A stretch of 64,000 nt of DNA from positions 557,538-621,537 of the forward strand of contig NZ_JAGRRD010000001.1 in the NCBI RefSeq assembly GCF_018122735.1, in the 5' to 3' direction. Source of the stretch: Azoarcus sp. L1K30 (GTDB lineage Bacteria > Pseudomonadota > Gammaproteobacteria > Burkholderiales > Rhodocyclaceae). Positions 17,909 to 25,813 of this stretch are shown here, one piece after another; the first letter of the stretch is position 1; every line of letters starts with the position of its first letter. A model generated the notes under the pieces. It searched no databases. It was not told the origin of the DNA and worked only from the letters and a program-made list of their open reading frames with translations. The position numbers and the translations under genes are program-made.

Positions 17909-19011
17909 CCCGGCAACTGCACCAGTTGCAGGGCGCCGGCACCGGCCTCTCTGCCCTGGAAGGTGACGACATGGTCGACATCGAGGCGGATGCCGATGCG
18001 TTCGCCAAGCGCATGGTTATGGTGGCTGGGCACCAACGACAGTACGCGCGCGCCGCTTGCCAGCTTGAGCGTGTACAGGATGTCCGCGCCCCTGAAGGCC
18101 TTGTGCACGACTTCGGCGCGCATCGGGCTGCTATCGTCATGCACGATGTCGTCCGGACGCAGCAGGACATCCACGCTGCAACTTTTTTCACAGGTACTGC
18201 AGCCTGTAATGCATTCAATCGGTACCTCGCTGCTCAGCGTACCGATCTCGACCTGCACCTTGCCGTTTTCCAGCACCATGCCGGGCAGGAACACGCCCTG
18301 GCCGATGAAGTCGGCGACAAAGCGGTTTCGCGGGCGATGGTAAAGGTTGTATGGCGAGTCCCACTGCTGGATCAGACCCTCATGCATGATGCCGATCTCG
18401 TCGGCGACCGCGAACGCCTCGTGCTGGTCGTGGGTGACCAGGATGGCCGTGGTGCCGGTCGCCTTGATGATGTCGCGAACTTCGTAGGACAACCGCTCGC
18501 GCAACTCGACGTCGAGATTGGAGAACGGCTCGTCGAGCAACAGCAGATTGGGGGCGGGGGCGAGGGCGCGCGCGAGGGCTACCCGCTGTTGTTGCCCGCC
18601 CGATAGCTCATGCGGATATTTGCGTTGCTGGGCGCCAAGGCCAACCAGGTCGAGGAACTCGGCTACGCGGGCCTGCCTGCGCTCGCGCGTGTCTTCGTGC
18701 AGGCCGAAAGCGACGTTCTCCGCGATCGTCAGGTGAGGAAAAAGTGCGTAATCCTGAAAAACCATGCCGATGCGACGTCGCTCGGGTGGCAGGTGAACGC
18801 CCTTGGCACTGACGACGCGGCTGTCGAGCTGGATCTGTCCGCCCGATACCGGCTCGAATCCGGCGATGCAGCGTAGCACGGTGGTCTTGCCGCAGCCCGA
18901 CGGGCCGAGCAGGCAGCCGATGCTGCCCTTTTCGAGGCTCAGCGACAGCCCCCTGATGACACGGTTTCCCGTGTATGCCATTTCGATGTCTACAAGTTGC
19001 AGGAGGGGCAT
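17905..19011 (-). CDS. fbpC: Ferric iron ABC transporter ATP-binding protein (FbpC/AfuC type)
   Basis: A 368-residue ABC ATPase with Walker A GPSGCGKTT (about residues 36-44), signature LSGGQQQR (136-143), Walker B LLLLDEPFSN and switch His in LVTHDQHEA. A C-terminal TOBE-like domain follows. FbpC-type proteins power periplasmic Fe3+ import. Within the C-terminal region Cys 267, 271, 274 and 278 form C-x3-C-x2-C-x3-C, an arrangement able to hold a metal or Fe-S cluster; this is the odd feature. It is divergent from fbpB and overlaps aat downstream. Confidence 0.9.
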   Translation of the reverse strand: MPLLQLVDIEMAYTGNRVIRGLSLSLEKGSIGCLLGPSGCGKTTVLRCIAGFEPVSGGQIQLDSRVVSAKGVHLPPERRRIGMVFQDYALFPHLTIAENVAFGLHEDTRERRQARVAEFLDLVGLGAQQRKYPHELSGGQQQRVALARALAPAPNLLLLDEPFSNLDVELRERLSYEVRDIIKATGTTAILVTHDQHEAFAVADEIGIMHEGLIQQWDSPYNLYHRPRNRFVADFIGQGVFLPGMVLENGKVQVEIGTLSSEVPIECITGCSTCEKSCSVDVLLRPDDIVHDDSSPMRAEVVHKAFRGADILYTLKLASGARVLSLVPSHHNHALGERIGIRLDVDHVVTFQGREAGAGALQLVQLPG

Positions 19012-19070
19012 GGAGGAACGATCCGATGCGGTTTGTGAGATTATTGCATTGCAGCGAGGGAAATGCGATC

Positions 19071-19083
19071 AATTATAATTCGC
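19071..19083 (+). promoter_or_regulatory. Candidate Fur box over the fbpB -10 element
   Basis: A perfect TATAAT (19074-19079) lies inside AATTATAATTCGC. That sequence matches the better fbpA Fur-like site (GAGAATAATTCGC) at 10 of 13 positions, including the shared ATAATTCGC. It sits in the fbpC/fbpB divergent gap, about 50 bases before fbpB. A TTGCAG 19 bases upstream is a weak -35. Confidence 0.4.
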
Positions 19084-19127
19084 GACGATTGGACCCGCAG
19101 GGGGTCAAAAAACGATGCCGGAGGAAC

Positions 19128-20792
19128 ATGAAAGCTAGTCGGTGGCAAAGGCATCCAGGTCAGTATCTGTCCTTGTTGACGCTCAGCGCGGCGGGAATCG
19201 CAATGCTGATTGCCGCACCGGTGCTGTCGGTGTTTTCGAACGTGTTCGTAGGCGGCACTGCAGCGACCTGGTCTCACCTGGCGGACACCGTGCTGGGTGA
19301 GTTTCTACGCAATACGGTCATTCTTTGCCTCGGCGTCGGTCTCGGTGTGTCGTCGATCGGCATTACGACCGCGTGGCTGACGACCATGCATGATTTTCCG
19401 GGGCGACGCTTCTTCGAGTGGGCCCTGGTCCTGCCGCTGGCCATGCCGGCATATGTCATGGCCTACATGTACACGGACTTCCTGCAGTTCGTCGGTCCTG
19501 TTCAGAGTTGGTTGCGCGAGACATTCGGGTGGACGCGCGCCGACTACTGGTTTCCCGATGTCCGTACCGTCGGCGGGGCGGTTGCGATGTTCATGTTCGT
19601 ACTCTACCCCTATGTCTACATGATCTCGCGTACGGCCTTTATGGAACGCGCGGGCGGCATGCTCGAAGCCGGCCGTTCGCTCGGCCTGGGGCCATGGGGA
19701 TGCTTCTTCAGGGTGTCGCTGCCGCTTGCCCGCCCGGCGGTGATTGCCGGTACGGCGCTGGCATTGATGGAGACTCTGGCCGATTTCGGCACCGTTGCCT
19801 ATTTCGGGGTGCAGACCTTCACCACCGGGATCTATCGCGCATGGTTCTCGCTCGGCGATCGGATCGCAGCGGCGCAGCTGTCGGCGGCCTTGCTGGTGTT
19901 CGTGGTCGTTGTGCTGGGGCTTGAACGGGCGAGTCGGGGGCGGGCGCGGTTCAATAACACTTCGCGCAGTCTCGGTACGGCCGCGCGTCACCGCCTTTCG
20001 CCCGTGGCGGGGGGCGTTGCTGCAATTGCATGCTTCATGCCGCTGTTTCTGGGCTTTCTGCTCCCTGCCGGCTTGTTGCTGCGCATGGCTTTCGGTGAGG
20101 GCGATGCGCAGTTCGGCGCGCGCTTCGTGCAACTGGCGGGCAACAGTTTTACGTTGGCGGCGGTCACTGCGTCGATCGCGGTCATGCTTGCCGTGGTGCT
20201 TGCCTACGCGGCCCGTCTGGCACGTACGCGCGTGCCGCAGATGTTGAACAGGATTGTCGGCCTGGGCTATGCCGTACCGGGCTCGGTGATCGCGGTGGGC
20301 GTATTGATTCCGGTGACCCGGCTCGACAACTGGCTTGTGGCGTGGTGGACATCGGCCTTCGGATTCAATCCAGGCTTATTGCTGACGGGCGGGATCGCGG
20401 CCCTCGTGTATGCCTATCTCGCACGCTTTCTTGCGGTCTCGCTGCAGGCGGTGGAGTCGTCGCTGGGCAAGATCACGCTGAGCATGGACGATGCGTCCCG
20501 CAGTCTGGGGCATGGCAAGTGGCAAACCCTGCGGCGGGTGCATGTGCCGATCCTGCGCGGTAGCCTGCTCACGGCAGCTTTGCTGGTGTTCGTCGATGTG
20601 ATGAAGGAGTTGCCGGCGACGCTGGTGATCCGGCCTTTCAATTTCGACACACTGGCGACGCAGGCATACACGCTTGCATCGGACGAACGGCTGGCCGAGG
20701 CATCCACATCGGCGCTGACCATCGTTGCGGTAGGCCTGCTGCCGATGTTCCTGATCTCACGACAGATTCTGAAGGGGCGACGGGCGGATTGA
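19128..20792 (+). CDS. fbpB: Ferric iron ABC transporter permease (FbpB type)
   Basis: A 554-residue inner-membrane permease with two fused six-helix BPD_transp halves, as in FbpB/SfuB/HitB. EAA loops are visible in each half: EAGRSLGLGPWGCFFRVSLP (near residue 180) and DASRSLGHGKWQTLRRVHVP (near residue 460). A GGAGG ribosome-binding site lies just before the ATG at 19128. The gene faces fbpA (convergent) and is divergent from fbpC, so this importer is spread over three transcription units. Confidence 0.93.
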   Translation: MKASRWQRHPGQYLSLLTLSAAGIAMLIAAPVLSVFSNVFVGGTAATWSHLADTVLGEFLRNTVILCLGVGLGVSSIGITTAWLTTMHDFPGRRFFEWALVLPLAMPAYVMAYMYTDFLQFVGPVQSWLRETFGWTRADYWFPDVRTVGGAVAMFMFVLYPYVYMISRTAFMERAGGMLEAGRSLGLGPWGCFFRVSLPLARPAVIAGTALALMETLADFGTVAYFGVQTFTTGIYRAWFSLGDRIAAAQLSAALLVFVVVVLGLERASRGRARFNNTSRSLGTAARHRLSPVAGGVAAIACFMPLFLGFLLPAGLLLRMAFGEGDAQFGARFVQLAGNSFTLAAVTASIAVMLAVVLAYAARLARTRVPQMLNRIVGLGYAVPGSVIAVGVLIPVTRLDNWLVAWWTSAFGFNPGLLLTGGIAALVYAYLARFLAVSLQAVESSLGKITLSMDDASRSLGHGKWQTLRRVHVPILRGSLLTAALLVFVDVMKELPATLVIRPFNFDTLATQAYTLASDERLAEASTSALTIVAVGLLPMFLISRQILKGRRAD

Positions 20793-20899
20793 GAGGGGGC
20801 ACGGCTGGCAGCATGGCGCTACCGCCTGGCCCCGGCCTGTCATCGCTGCGCGCTGCGAAGCGTGCCGGAAATGCACGCCGTCTGCAGCGGCAAGAATAA

Positions 20900-20930
20900 G
20901 GCCCACGTGCCCGGGTGGGCATCGTGGGCC
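20900..20930. terminator. Hairpin between convergent fbpB and fbpA (1)
   Basis: An 8-bp perfect stem, GGCCCACG against CGTGGGCC, with a 15-base loop. It has no T-run, so it may act in both directions as a weak terminator or protect mRNA ends. Confidence 0.5.
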
Positions 20931-20936
20931 AAGGTT

Positions 20937-20961
20937 GTCTCGAGTGGCTGAAACTCGAGAC
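20937..20961. terminator. Hairpin between convergent fbpB and fbpA (2)
   Basis: An 8-bp perfect stem, GTCTCGAG against CTCGAGAC, with a 9-base loop, 2 bases from the fbpA stop codon. With the hairpin at 20900-20930 it forms a double structure between the converging genes. Confidence 0.5.
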
Positions 20962-20963
20962 GC

Positions 20964-21986
20964 TTACCGATAGCCGGCGCGGTCGAAGATTTTCTGTGCT
21001 TCACCCACGGTGTCTGCCAGCTTCTGGATCGGCAGCGTGTCGGCCTTGAACGGGCCGAGCTTTTCCAGTGCCGGATTGCTCAGTTTCACGCCCTCGACCA
21101 CCGGCCACTCATTGTTGCCGTCAGCGAAATAGACCTGGGCTTCGTCGGATGCGAGGTACTCGAGGAACTTGACCGCCGCTTCCTTGTTGGGCGAATGCTT
21201 CAGCATGCCGGCGCCGGAAACGTTGATGTGCGTGCCCCAACTCTTCTGGTTCGGCCATACCGCGACGATATTGGCCACCACTGCCTGATCCTCCGCCTTG
21301 CTCGAATTCATCAGGCGTGCGAGATAGTAGCTGTTGGCAATCGCCACGCCGCACTCCCCTGCGGCCACCGCCTTGATCTGGTCCGTGTCGCCGCCCTTGG
21401 GGGCTCGGGCGAAGTTGGAAACGATGCCCTTTGCCCATTCTTCGGTTTTGGCCGCGCCGTCATGCTGAATCAGGGCTGCACCGAGCGAAAGGTTGTACGG
21501 GTGGCTGCCCGAGCGGGTGCATACCTGGCCCTTCAGTCCCGGGTCTGCCAGACCTTCGTAGGTCTGCACCTGCTCGGGTTTCACCATGGTCTTGTTGTAG
21601 ACGATGATGCGCGCACGGGTGGAATAGGAGAACCAGTTCGACGCGCGCAGATGAGCGGGGATCCGCGCCTCCAGCACTTTCGACTTCACCGGGCTGAAAA
21701 TGCCCTGTTGATCGGCAAACGCGAGGCGTGAGGCATCGACTGCGATGAAGACGTCGCCCGGGCTGTTTGCGCCTTCGTTGCGGATGCGTTCGAGCAACTC
21801 GTCTTCCTTGGCTTCGATCCGGTTGACCTTGATGCCCGTCTTCTTGGTGAAGGTCTCGTACAACGCTTCGTCGGTCTGATAGTGGCGAGCGGAGTAGATG
21901 TTGATCTCCTTGTCCGCAGCGAACGCAGTGGCGCCGGACATGCACAGGGCGGCGAGGAGGGCTGTGGCGAGGGGCTTTCTGAGCAT
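20964..21986 (-). CDS. fbpA: Ferric iron ABC transporter periplasmic binding protein (FbpA type)
   Basis: A 340-residue periplasmic protein that binds Fe3+. The signal peptide is MLRKPLATALLAALCMSGATAFA, with cleavage near residue 23. The mature start INIYSARHYQTDEALYETF and the later IANSYYLARL are typical of FbpA; the tandem Tyr of the YY pair are Fe ligands. Transcription is from a promoter with a Fur-like box in the spacer, so iron repression is expected. It works with fbpB and fbpC, both encoded nearby in separate units. Confidence 0.95.
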   Translation of the reverse strand: MLRKPLATALLAALCMSGATAFAADKEINIYSARHYQTDEALYETFTKKTGIKVNRIEAKEDELLERIRNEGANSPGDVFIAVDASRLAFADQQGIFSPVKSKVLEARIPAHLRASNWFSYSTRARIIVYNKTMVKPEQVQTYEGLADPGLKGQVCTRSGSHPYNLSLGAALIQHDGAAKTEEWAKGIVSNFARAPKGGDTDQIKAVAAGECGVAIANSYYLARLMNSSKAEDQAVVANIVAVWPNQKSWGTHINVSGAGMLKHSPNKEAAVKFLEYLASDEAQVYFADGNNEWPVVEGVKLSNPALEKLGPFKADTLPIQKLADTVGEAQKIFDRAGYR

Positions 21987-22021
21987 GGAATTGAGCCTTC
22001 GGTGTGGTTGCAAGTGAGAAG

Positions 22022-22050
22022 ATACTAACGAGAATAATTCGCAGTTGCAA
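22022..22050 (-). promoter_or_regulatory. fbpA promoter with a Fur-like box in its spacer
   Basis: On the minus strand TTGCAA (22045-22050), a 17-base spacer and TAGTAT (22022-22027) form a sigma70-type promoter. The spacer holds a Fur-like site: plus-strand GAGAATAATTCGC at 22030-22042. With its flanks this matches the 7-1-7 model TGAGAAT-N-ATTCTCA at 12 of 14 positions. Confidence 0.7.
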
Positions 22051-22077
22051 ATGGTTTGAAATACCTGCACTATTGTT

Positions 22078-22090
22078 GCGAATCGTTCTC
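22078..22090 (+). promoter_or_regulatory. Second Fur-like box, before the DUF2325 gene
   Basis: GCGAATCGTTCTC; with flanking bases it matches the 7-1-7 Fur model at 12 of 14 positions on the minus strand. It lies 14 bases before the DUF2325 start, where bound Fur would block transcription. The TTGCAA at 22045-22050 is its own complement and could be the -35 for both directions. Confidence 0.55.
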
Positions 22091-22104
22091 AATAGGAGAT
22101 GGGC

Positions 22105-22461
22105 ATGAACGCCTTATTAGTAGGTGCCGACCGACTCGGCAATATTCCCGATGTGCTCCATCAATTCGGTATTCGCATCAAAGCGCATGTTAGCGGCCGG
22201 GACTGCACGCATCAGCGACGCAGTGCGCCCTTGCCCGCGGGTATCGAGATCGTGATCCTGTTCACCGACTTTCTTGGTCACAACGTCATGCAGCGGTTTC
22301 GGGAGGCCGCCGGTCGAGAGGGGGTGCGACTGGTATGTTGTCGGCGCTCGGTGTGCGCACTGCAGCAGGCGCTCGGTGCCCGGCTGGAAAGGGAGGATTG
22401 CGAGCGCTGCGACGGGTGTCCGGTATCGAAGCAGAAAGGCGGAAACAGGCAGCGTCACTGA
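22105..22461 (+). CDS. DUF2325 domain protein
   Basis: A 118-residue small soluble protein of the DUF2325 family. The start MNALLVGADRLGNIPDVLHQ and central IEIVILFTDFLGHN look like a Rossmann-like alpha/beta fold. Cysteines lie near the middle (VCC) and at the end (CERCDGCP), possibly for metal binding. The ATG at 22105 has a GGAG ribosome-binding site 6 bases upstream, while the ATG at 22099 has none at usable distance. It is divergent from fbpA, with a Fur-like box at its promoter, which hints at an iron-linked job. Function unknown. Confidence 0.75.
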   Translation: MNALLVGADRLGNIPDVLHQFGIRIKAHVSGRDCTHQRRSAPLPAGIEIVILFTDFLGHNVMQRFREAAGREGVRLVCCRRSVCALQQALGARLEREDCERCDGCPVSKQKGGNRQRH

Positions 22462-22534
22462 TCTCGGCGCGCATCTGAGTCAATGCTGGCGCAGACGGGG
22501 TCGCAGTACGCGTACGACGTGCGCGAGCATGCCC

Positions 22535-23098
22535 TCAGCGCGTGATGGCTGCGTTCGTTTCGCCGCCGCCGTCTTCATCCAGCAGACGGCGCGCACCGTT
22601 GAAGCGCTTGGCCCAGTAGGCGGAGGCCATGTTTTCCACACGGACACTGCCACCCTTGGAGGGCGAGTGCACAAAGCGCCCCTCTCCCAGGTAAATGCCT
22701 ACATGAGAAAAGGCACGGCGCATGGTATTGAAGAATACGAGGTCGCCGGGCTTGAGTTCCTGCCGCTGAACCTTGTCGCCCTGGGTCGCCATCTCGTGTG
22801 CCGTGCGTGGCAGGTTGAGTCCAAGCGCGTTGCGGAATACGGCCTGAACGAGGCCACTGCAATCAAGACCTGTTTCGGGCGAGCTGCCGCCGAAACGATA
22901 GCGAATGCCGAGATAGCCCATGCTCTCATTGACCAACTCCTGTGCAGCGTTGGTGTAACGATCGACCAGGCCTGGTGTGTCTGCCGCTTCCTGTTCTGTC
23001 GTGGTCTGCGCCGAGGCACTGACGGGCAACATCAGCATCGCGCACAGCAACAGGGGAAGGATAGGGGCGGAAATTCGCATCGCCGCGACTATACGCAT
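22535..23098 (-). CDS. NlpC/P60 family cell-wall endopeptidase
   Basis: A 187-residue secreted peptidase. An N-terminal signal peptide ends near LPVSASA. The catalytic Cys is in GLDCSGLVQAVF (about residue 80), the His in SHVGIYLG (about 132) and the third polar residue in RFVHSPSKG. These enzymes cut peptidoglycan stem peptides, as Spr/MepS does. An ATG six codons in (23080) is an alternative start. No partner gene is evident; the gene downstream of it faces the opposite way. Confidence 0.92.
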   Translation of the reverse strand: MRIVAAMRISAPILPLLLCAMLMLPVSASAQTTTEQEAADTPGLVDRYTNAAQELVNESMGYLGIRYRFGGSSPETGLDCSGLVQAVFRNALGLNLPRTAHEMATQGDKVQRQELKPGDLVFFNTMRRAFSHVGIYLGEGRFVHSPSKGGSVRVENMASAYWAKRFNGARRLLDEDGGGETNAAITR

Positions 23099-23179
23099 GG
23101 TGGAAGGCGCTGTAAACCAGAGGCGTTAACGCTTCGGGTCGGCACCGGAGTCCGCGTGCATTCGTGCGTGTGGCGGACT

Positions 23180-23824
23180 TCAGGTCTGACGCTGCAACTG
23201 GCGCCTCGAACGTTCGATGTCCGCGAGCAGGCGCGCGTTGAAGGCGCCTTGCGGAAGGGCCCTCGCCTGAATCGCGAGCATCAGCTGGGCGATGACCCAG
23301 GCGTCGCCCAGCGCATGGTGGCGCTGAAAGGTTTCGATACCGAACACTTCCATCCATTCGGCAAGGCGTGCCGGACGCGCCAGGCGATCGGGAAACAGGG
23401 CGGGAAGCAGAACATAGAGGTCGAGCCAGATCAATTCGGGCGTAAATCCAAGATGGGCTTCGAAGGCACGCTCGATCAGGGTCCGATTGAACTCAGCACT
23501 GAAGACCACCAACGGGCTTTTTCCGGCAAACTCGACCAAGCCGCCAAGCGCTGCGGCAGCGTGATCGCCAAGCGTGGCGTAATAGCTGTCGGACGGAAGA
23601 ATCTGCCCTTCGACGATGGCAATGGCTGCCACCGAGAGCAGCGTGTCGCGTTCGAGGTCGAGGCCGCTGGCCTCCGTGTTGACCACGACATAGCGCGTCT
23701 CGAAATGAGGCTTGTTCGGGTCGACATCCGGTATCGCCGCCCACTGCTCGATGAGCGCCCGCGTTGCGGTGTTCGATGGGCGCGCCTCATCGCGGCCCGG
23801 CAGGAGTCTGCTGAGCCAATTCAC
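23180..23824 (-). CDS. DnaQ/RNase T-like 3'-5' exonuclease-fold protein with altered catalytic sites
   Basis: A 214-residue protein with the DEDD exonuclease fold. Exo I reads VVVNTEASGLD where active enzymes have DTE, and Exo II reads FSAEFNRTLI where an Asp follows Phe. Both key Asp are thus Asn. Exo III (HHALGDAWV) keeps its H-x-A-x-x-D. Nuclease activity may be lost or weak. The GTG start overlaps the stop of the cNMP/CBS/DUF294 gene (GTGA), so the two are co-translated. This pairing is widespread in proteobacteria, which suggests a shared regulatory role. Confidence 0.82.
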   Translation of the reverse strand: MNWLSRLLPGRDEARPSNTATRALIEQWAAIPDVDPNKPHFETRYVVVNTEASGLDLERDTLLSVAAIAIVEGQILPSDSYYATLGDHAAAALGGLVEFAGKSPLVVFSAEFNRTLIERAFEAHLGFTPELIWLDLYVLLPALFPDRLARPARLAEWMEVFGIETFQRHHALGDAWVIAQLMLAIQARALPQGAFNARLLADIERSRRQLQRQT

Positions 23825-25719
23825 AGTTGATAATCCAGTTTCAGTCGCAGCTGCAGCTTGCGGGCCTGACGAAAGGCCTCCTTCAGGATGCGACGGTCAA
23901 GTTCGTTCAATGTCTCAGGATTGACCTTGTTGTCGTTGGCGTCGTCGTGTTCGGTATCGAGGTGCTGCGAGCGCAGTCGCAATAGCTGGATGAAATGAAA
24001 GCCGTCGATGATGGCCGCCACCTCCTCGTTCGGTACGCCCATCTTGGTGGCCGCGCGACGAAGGCGCTGCACCGTGCTGCTGGACTCCACGCCGGTGCGC
24101 AACGCCAGGATGCGTGCGACATCAACAAAGAGACGGGCGCCGGATTTCTTCAGATCGACGGTGCCGTCGTCATCGACGACGAAATCGCGAATGCGGCCCA
24201 GCGGGGGCGCCACCTGAAGCGCGTTGCTCGCCATCATGCGCTGGAAGGCCGAATTCGACTTGGCGCTCTTGTTGAGCCAAGCTCGGAGGTGGTCTCCAAG
24301 GCGTTCATTACCGTACAACACCCTGAAATCGAAGAAGATGGAGGCATTGAGCAAGGCCTGTGGGTCGGGCTCGCGTATCCAGCTGCCGAAGCGTCCGCGC
24401 CATTCGTCGAGAGTGAGGCAGAGATCGGGGTTGCTGGCCATGATGTTGCCTTTGCACAGCGGGAAGCCGCAGGCGGCGAGATTGTCGTTGACCTCACGCG
24501 CAAAGGTAATGAGGCGCAGGCGCAAGGGCTGCGCATCCTGCAGTTCCGGGCAGGTCCAGATGATGCCATTGTCCTGATCCGTGGACAGGGTCTGTTCGTG
24601 CCGGCCTTCCGAACCGAATGCCACCCAGGCGAAGTCTATTCCGTAAAGTTCGTGATGTTCGAGCGCAAGCCCGATGATGCGTCGGGTCAGCGCGTCGTTG
24701 AGCGCCGAAATGAACTGTGTGAGCTGCTCCGCGCCAATGCCCTGGGCGATCAGATTGAGTGCGAGCTGGCGGATATCCTGACTCGCCCGGCGCAAGGACT
24801 CGATGTCCGCCGCGCTCTCGATGCCTGCCCGAATCTGGCGCAGGCTGATCCGCTGCAAGGAGAAAAGGTCGCGCTCGGATACCACCCCCTGGAGTTGTCC
24901 GTCGCTATCGACCACCAGCAGGTGTCTGATCGCATGAGTGGCCATTTCCAGCGCAGCATCGTATGCCGATGCCGAGCAGGGCAGCTGATGCGGGTTTGCG
25001 GTCATGACCTCGCTGATCGGAAGTGACAGATCGACGCCGGGGAGCAAAAGTCTCCGCAACAGGTCGCTCTGGGTCAGTATCCCGAGTGGTCGTTGCGCGT
25101 CGTCGGCAATCACCATGCAGCCGATACCCGATTCGGCCATTTTCTCGAGTGCCATTCTCGCGCTGCAGTCGGGTCCCACGAAAATGGGTTCGCGCTTGAT
25201 CAGCTGCGCCAGCGGGGTGGTCATCGTTTGCTGTTCGGCGGCGCGCTGCGAGAAAGTGGATTGCAACTGCTGGCGCGATTGATTGAGCAGGCTCGCAATG
25301 TACTGGGTGCAGAAGAGATGGAAGACGGGGCTCATCTGCATCAACTGCATGAAGTCGTCGGCAGTGATCTGAAAGCAGAAGCTGTCTTCGACCGCCACGT
25401 AGGCGTTGGTCGACGGGCGGCTCGCCGACACGGCGCCGATCGGAAAACACTCGCCCGGCCCCATCGTCATGCTCGAATATTCGGTCACCGAGGCAGGGCC
25501 TGTCTGGCGCGATTGCACCTTGCCGCGCTGGATGATGAAGAAGTGCCGTGCCTGACCCATCTCCGGGGTCAGGATCTCGCTTCCACGCGGGTGAAAGGCC
25601 AGCGCTGCGCGATGCGCCAGGAAATGCAGCGCGTCGGGTTCCATCCGGTTGAAGGGTGAGAAGCGTTTCAGGAAATCGGTGCTGGCGCCCACCAGCATCT
25701 CGGGAGCGGTAACAGTCAT
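23821..25719 (-). CDS. cNMP-binding/CBS/DUF294 putative nucleotidyltransferase
   Basis: A 632-residue cytosolic signalling protein. In order: a cyclic-nucleotide-binding-like domain (about 15-140), a CBS pair (about 165-290), a DUF294 GlnD-like nucleotidyltransferase domain (about 335-480) with FGSEGRHEQTLSTDQDNG, and a helical DUF294 C-terminal domain. The G-S and D-x-D residues of the transferase motif are present, so activity is possible; the target protein is unknown. The start at 25719 (MTVTAPEM) is preferred over the longer frame. It is coupled to the downstream exonuclease-like gene. Confidence 0.88.
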   Translation of the reverse strand: MTVTAPEMLVGASTDFLKRFSPFNRMEPDALHFLAHRAALAFHPRGSEILTPEMGQARHFFIIQRGKVQSRQTGPASVTEYSSMTMGPGECFPIGAVSASRPSTNAYVAVEDSFCFQITADDFMQLMQMSPVFHLFCTQYIASLLNQSRQQLQSTFSQRAAEQQTMTTPLAQLIKREPIFVGPDCSARMALEKMAESGIGCMVIADDAQRPLGILTQSDLLRRLLLPGVDLSLPISEVMTANPHQLPCSASAYDAALEMATHAIRHLLVVDSDGQLQGVVSERDLFSLQRISLRQIRAGIESAADIESLRRASQDIRQLALNLIAQGIGAEQLTQFISALNDALTRRIIGLALEHHELYGIDFAWVAFGSEGRHEQTLSTDQDNGIIWTCPELQDAQPLRLRLITFAREVNDNLAACGFPLCKGNIMASNPDLCLTLDEWRGRFGSWIREPDPQALLNASIFFDFRVLYGNERLGDHLRAWLNKSAKSNSAFQRMMASNALQVAPPLGRIRDFVVDDDGTVDLKKSGARLFVDVARILALRTGVESSSTVQRLRRAATKMGVPNEEVAAIIDGFHFIQLLRLRSQHLDTEHDDANDNKVNPETLNELDRRILKEAFRQARKLQLRLKLDYQL

Positions 25720-25813
25720 GGCTCGGCTGTTCAGTGGGAATCGAGCAATTATAGGCCCGCGTACGCGCAGGGCACTGATCCTGGACAAATCTGCCTTCGA
25801 GCGACGGACTTGT

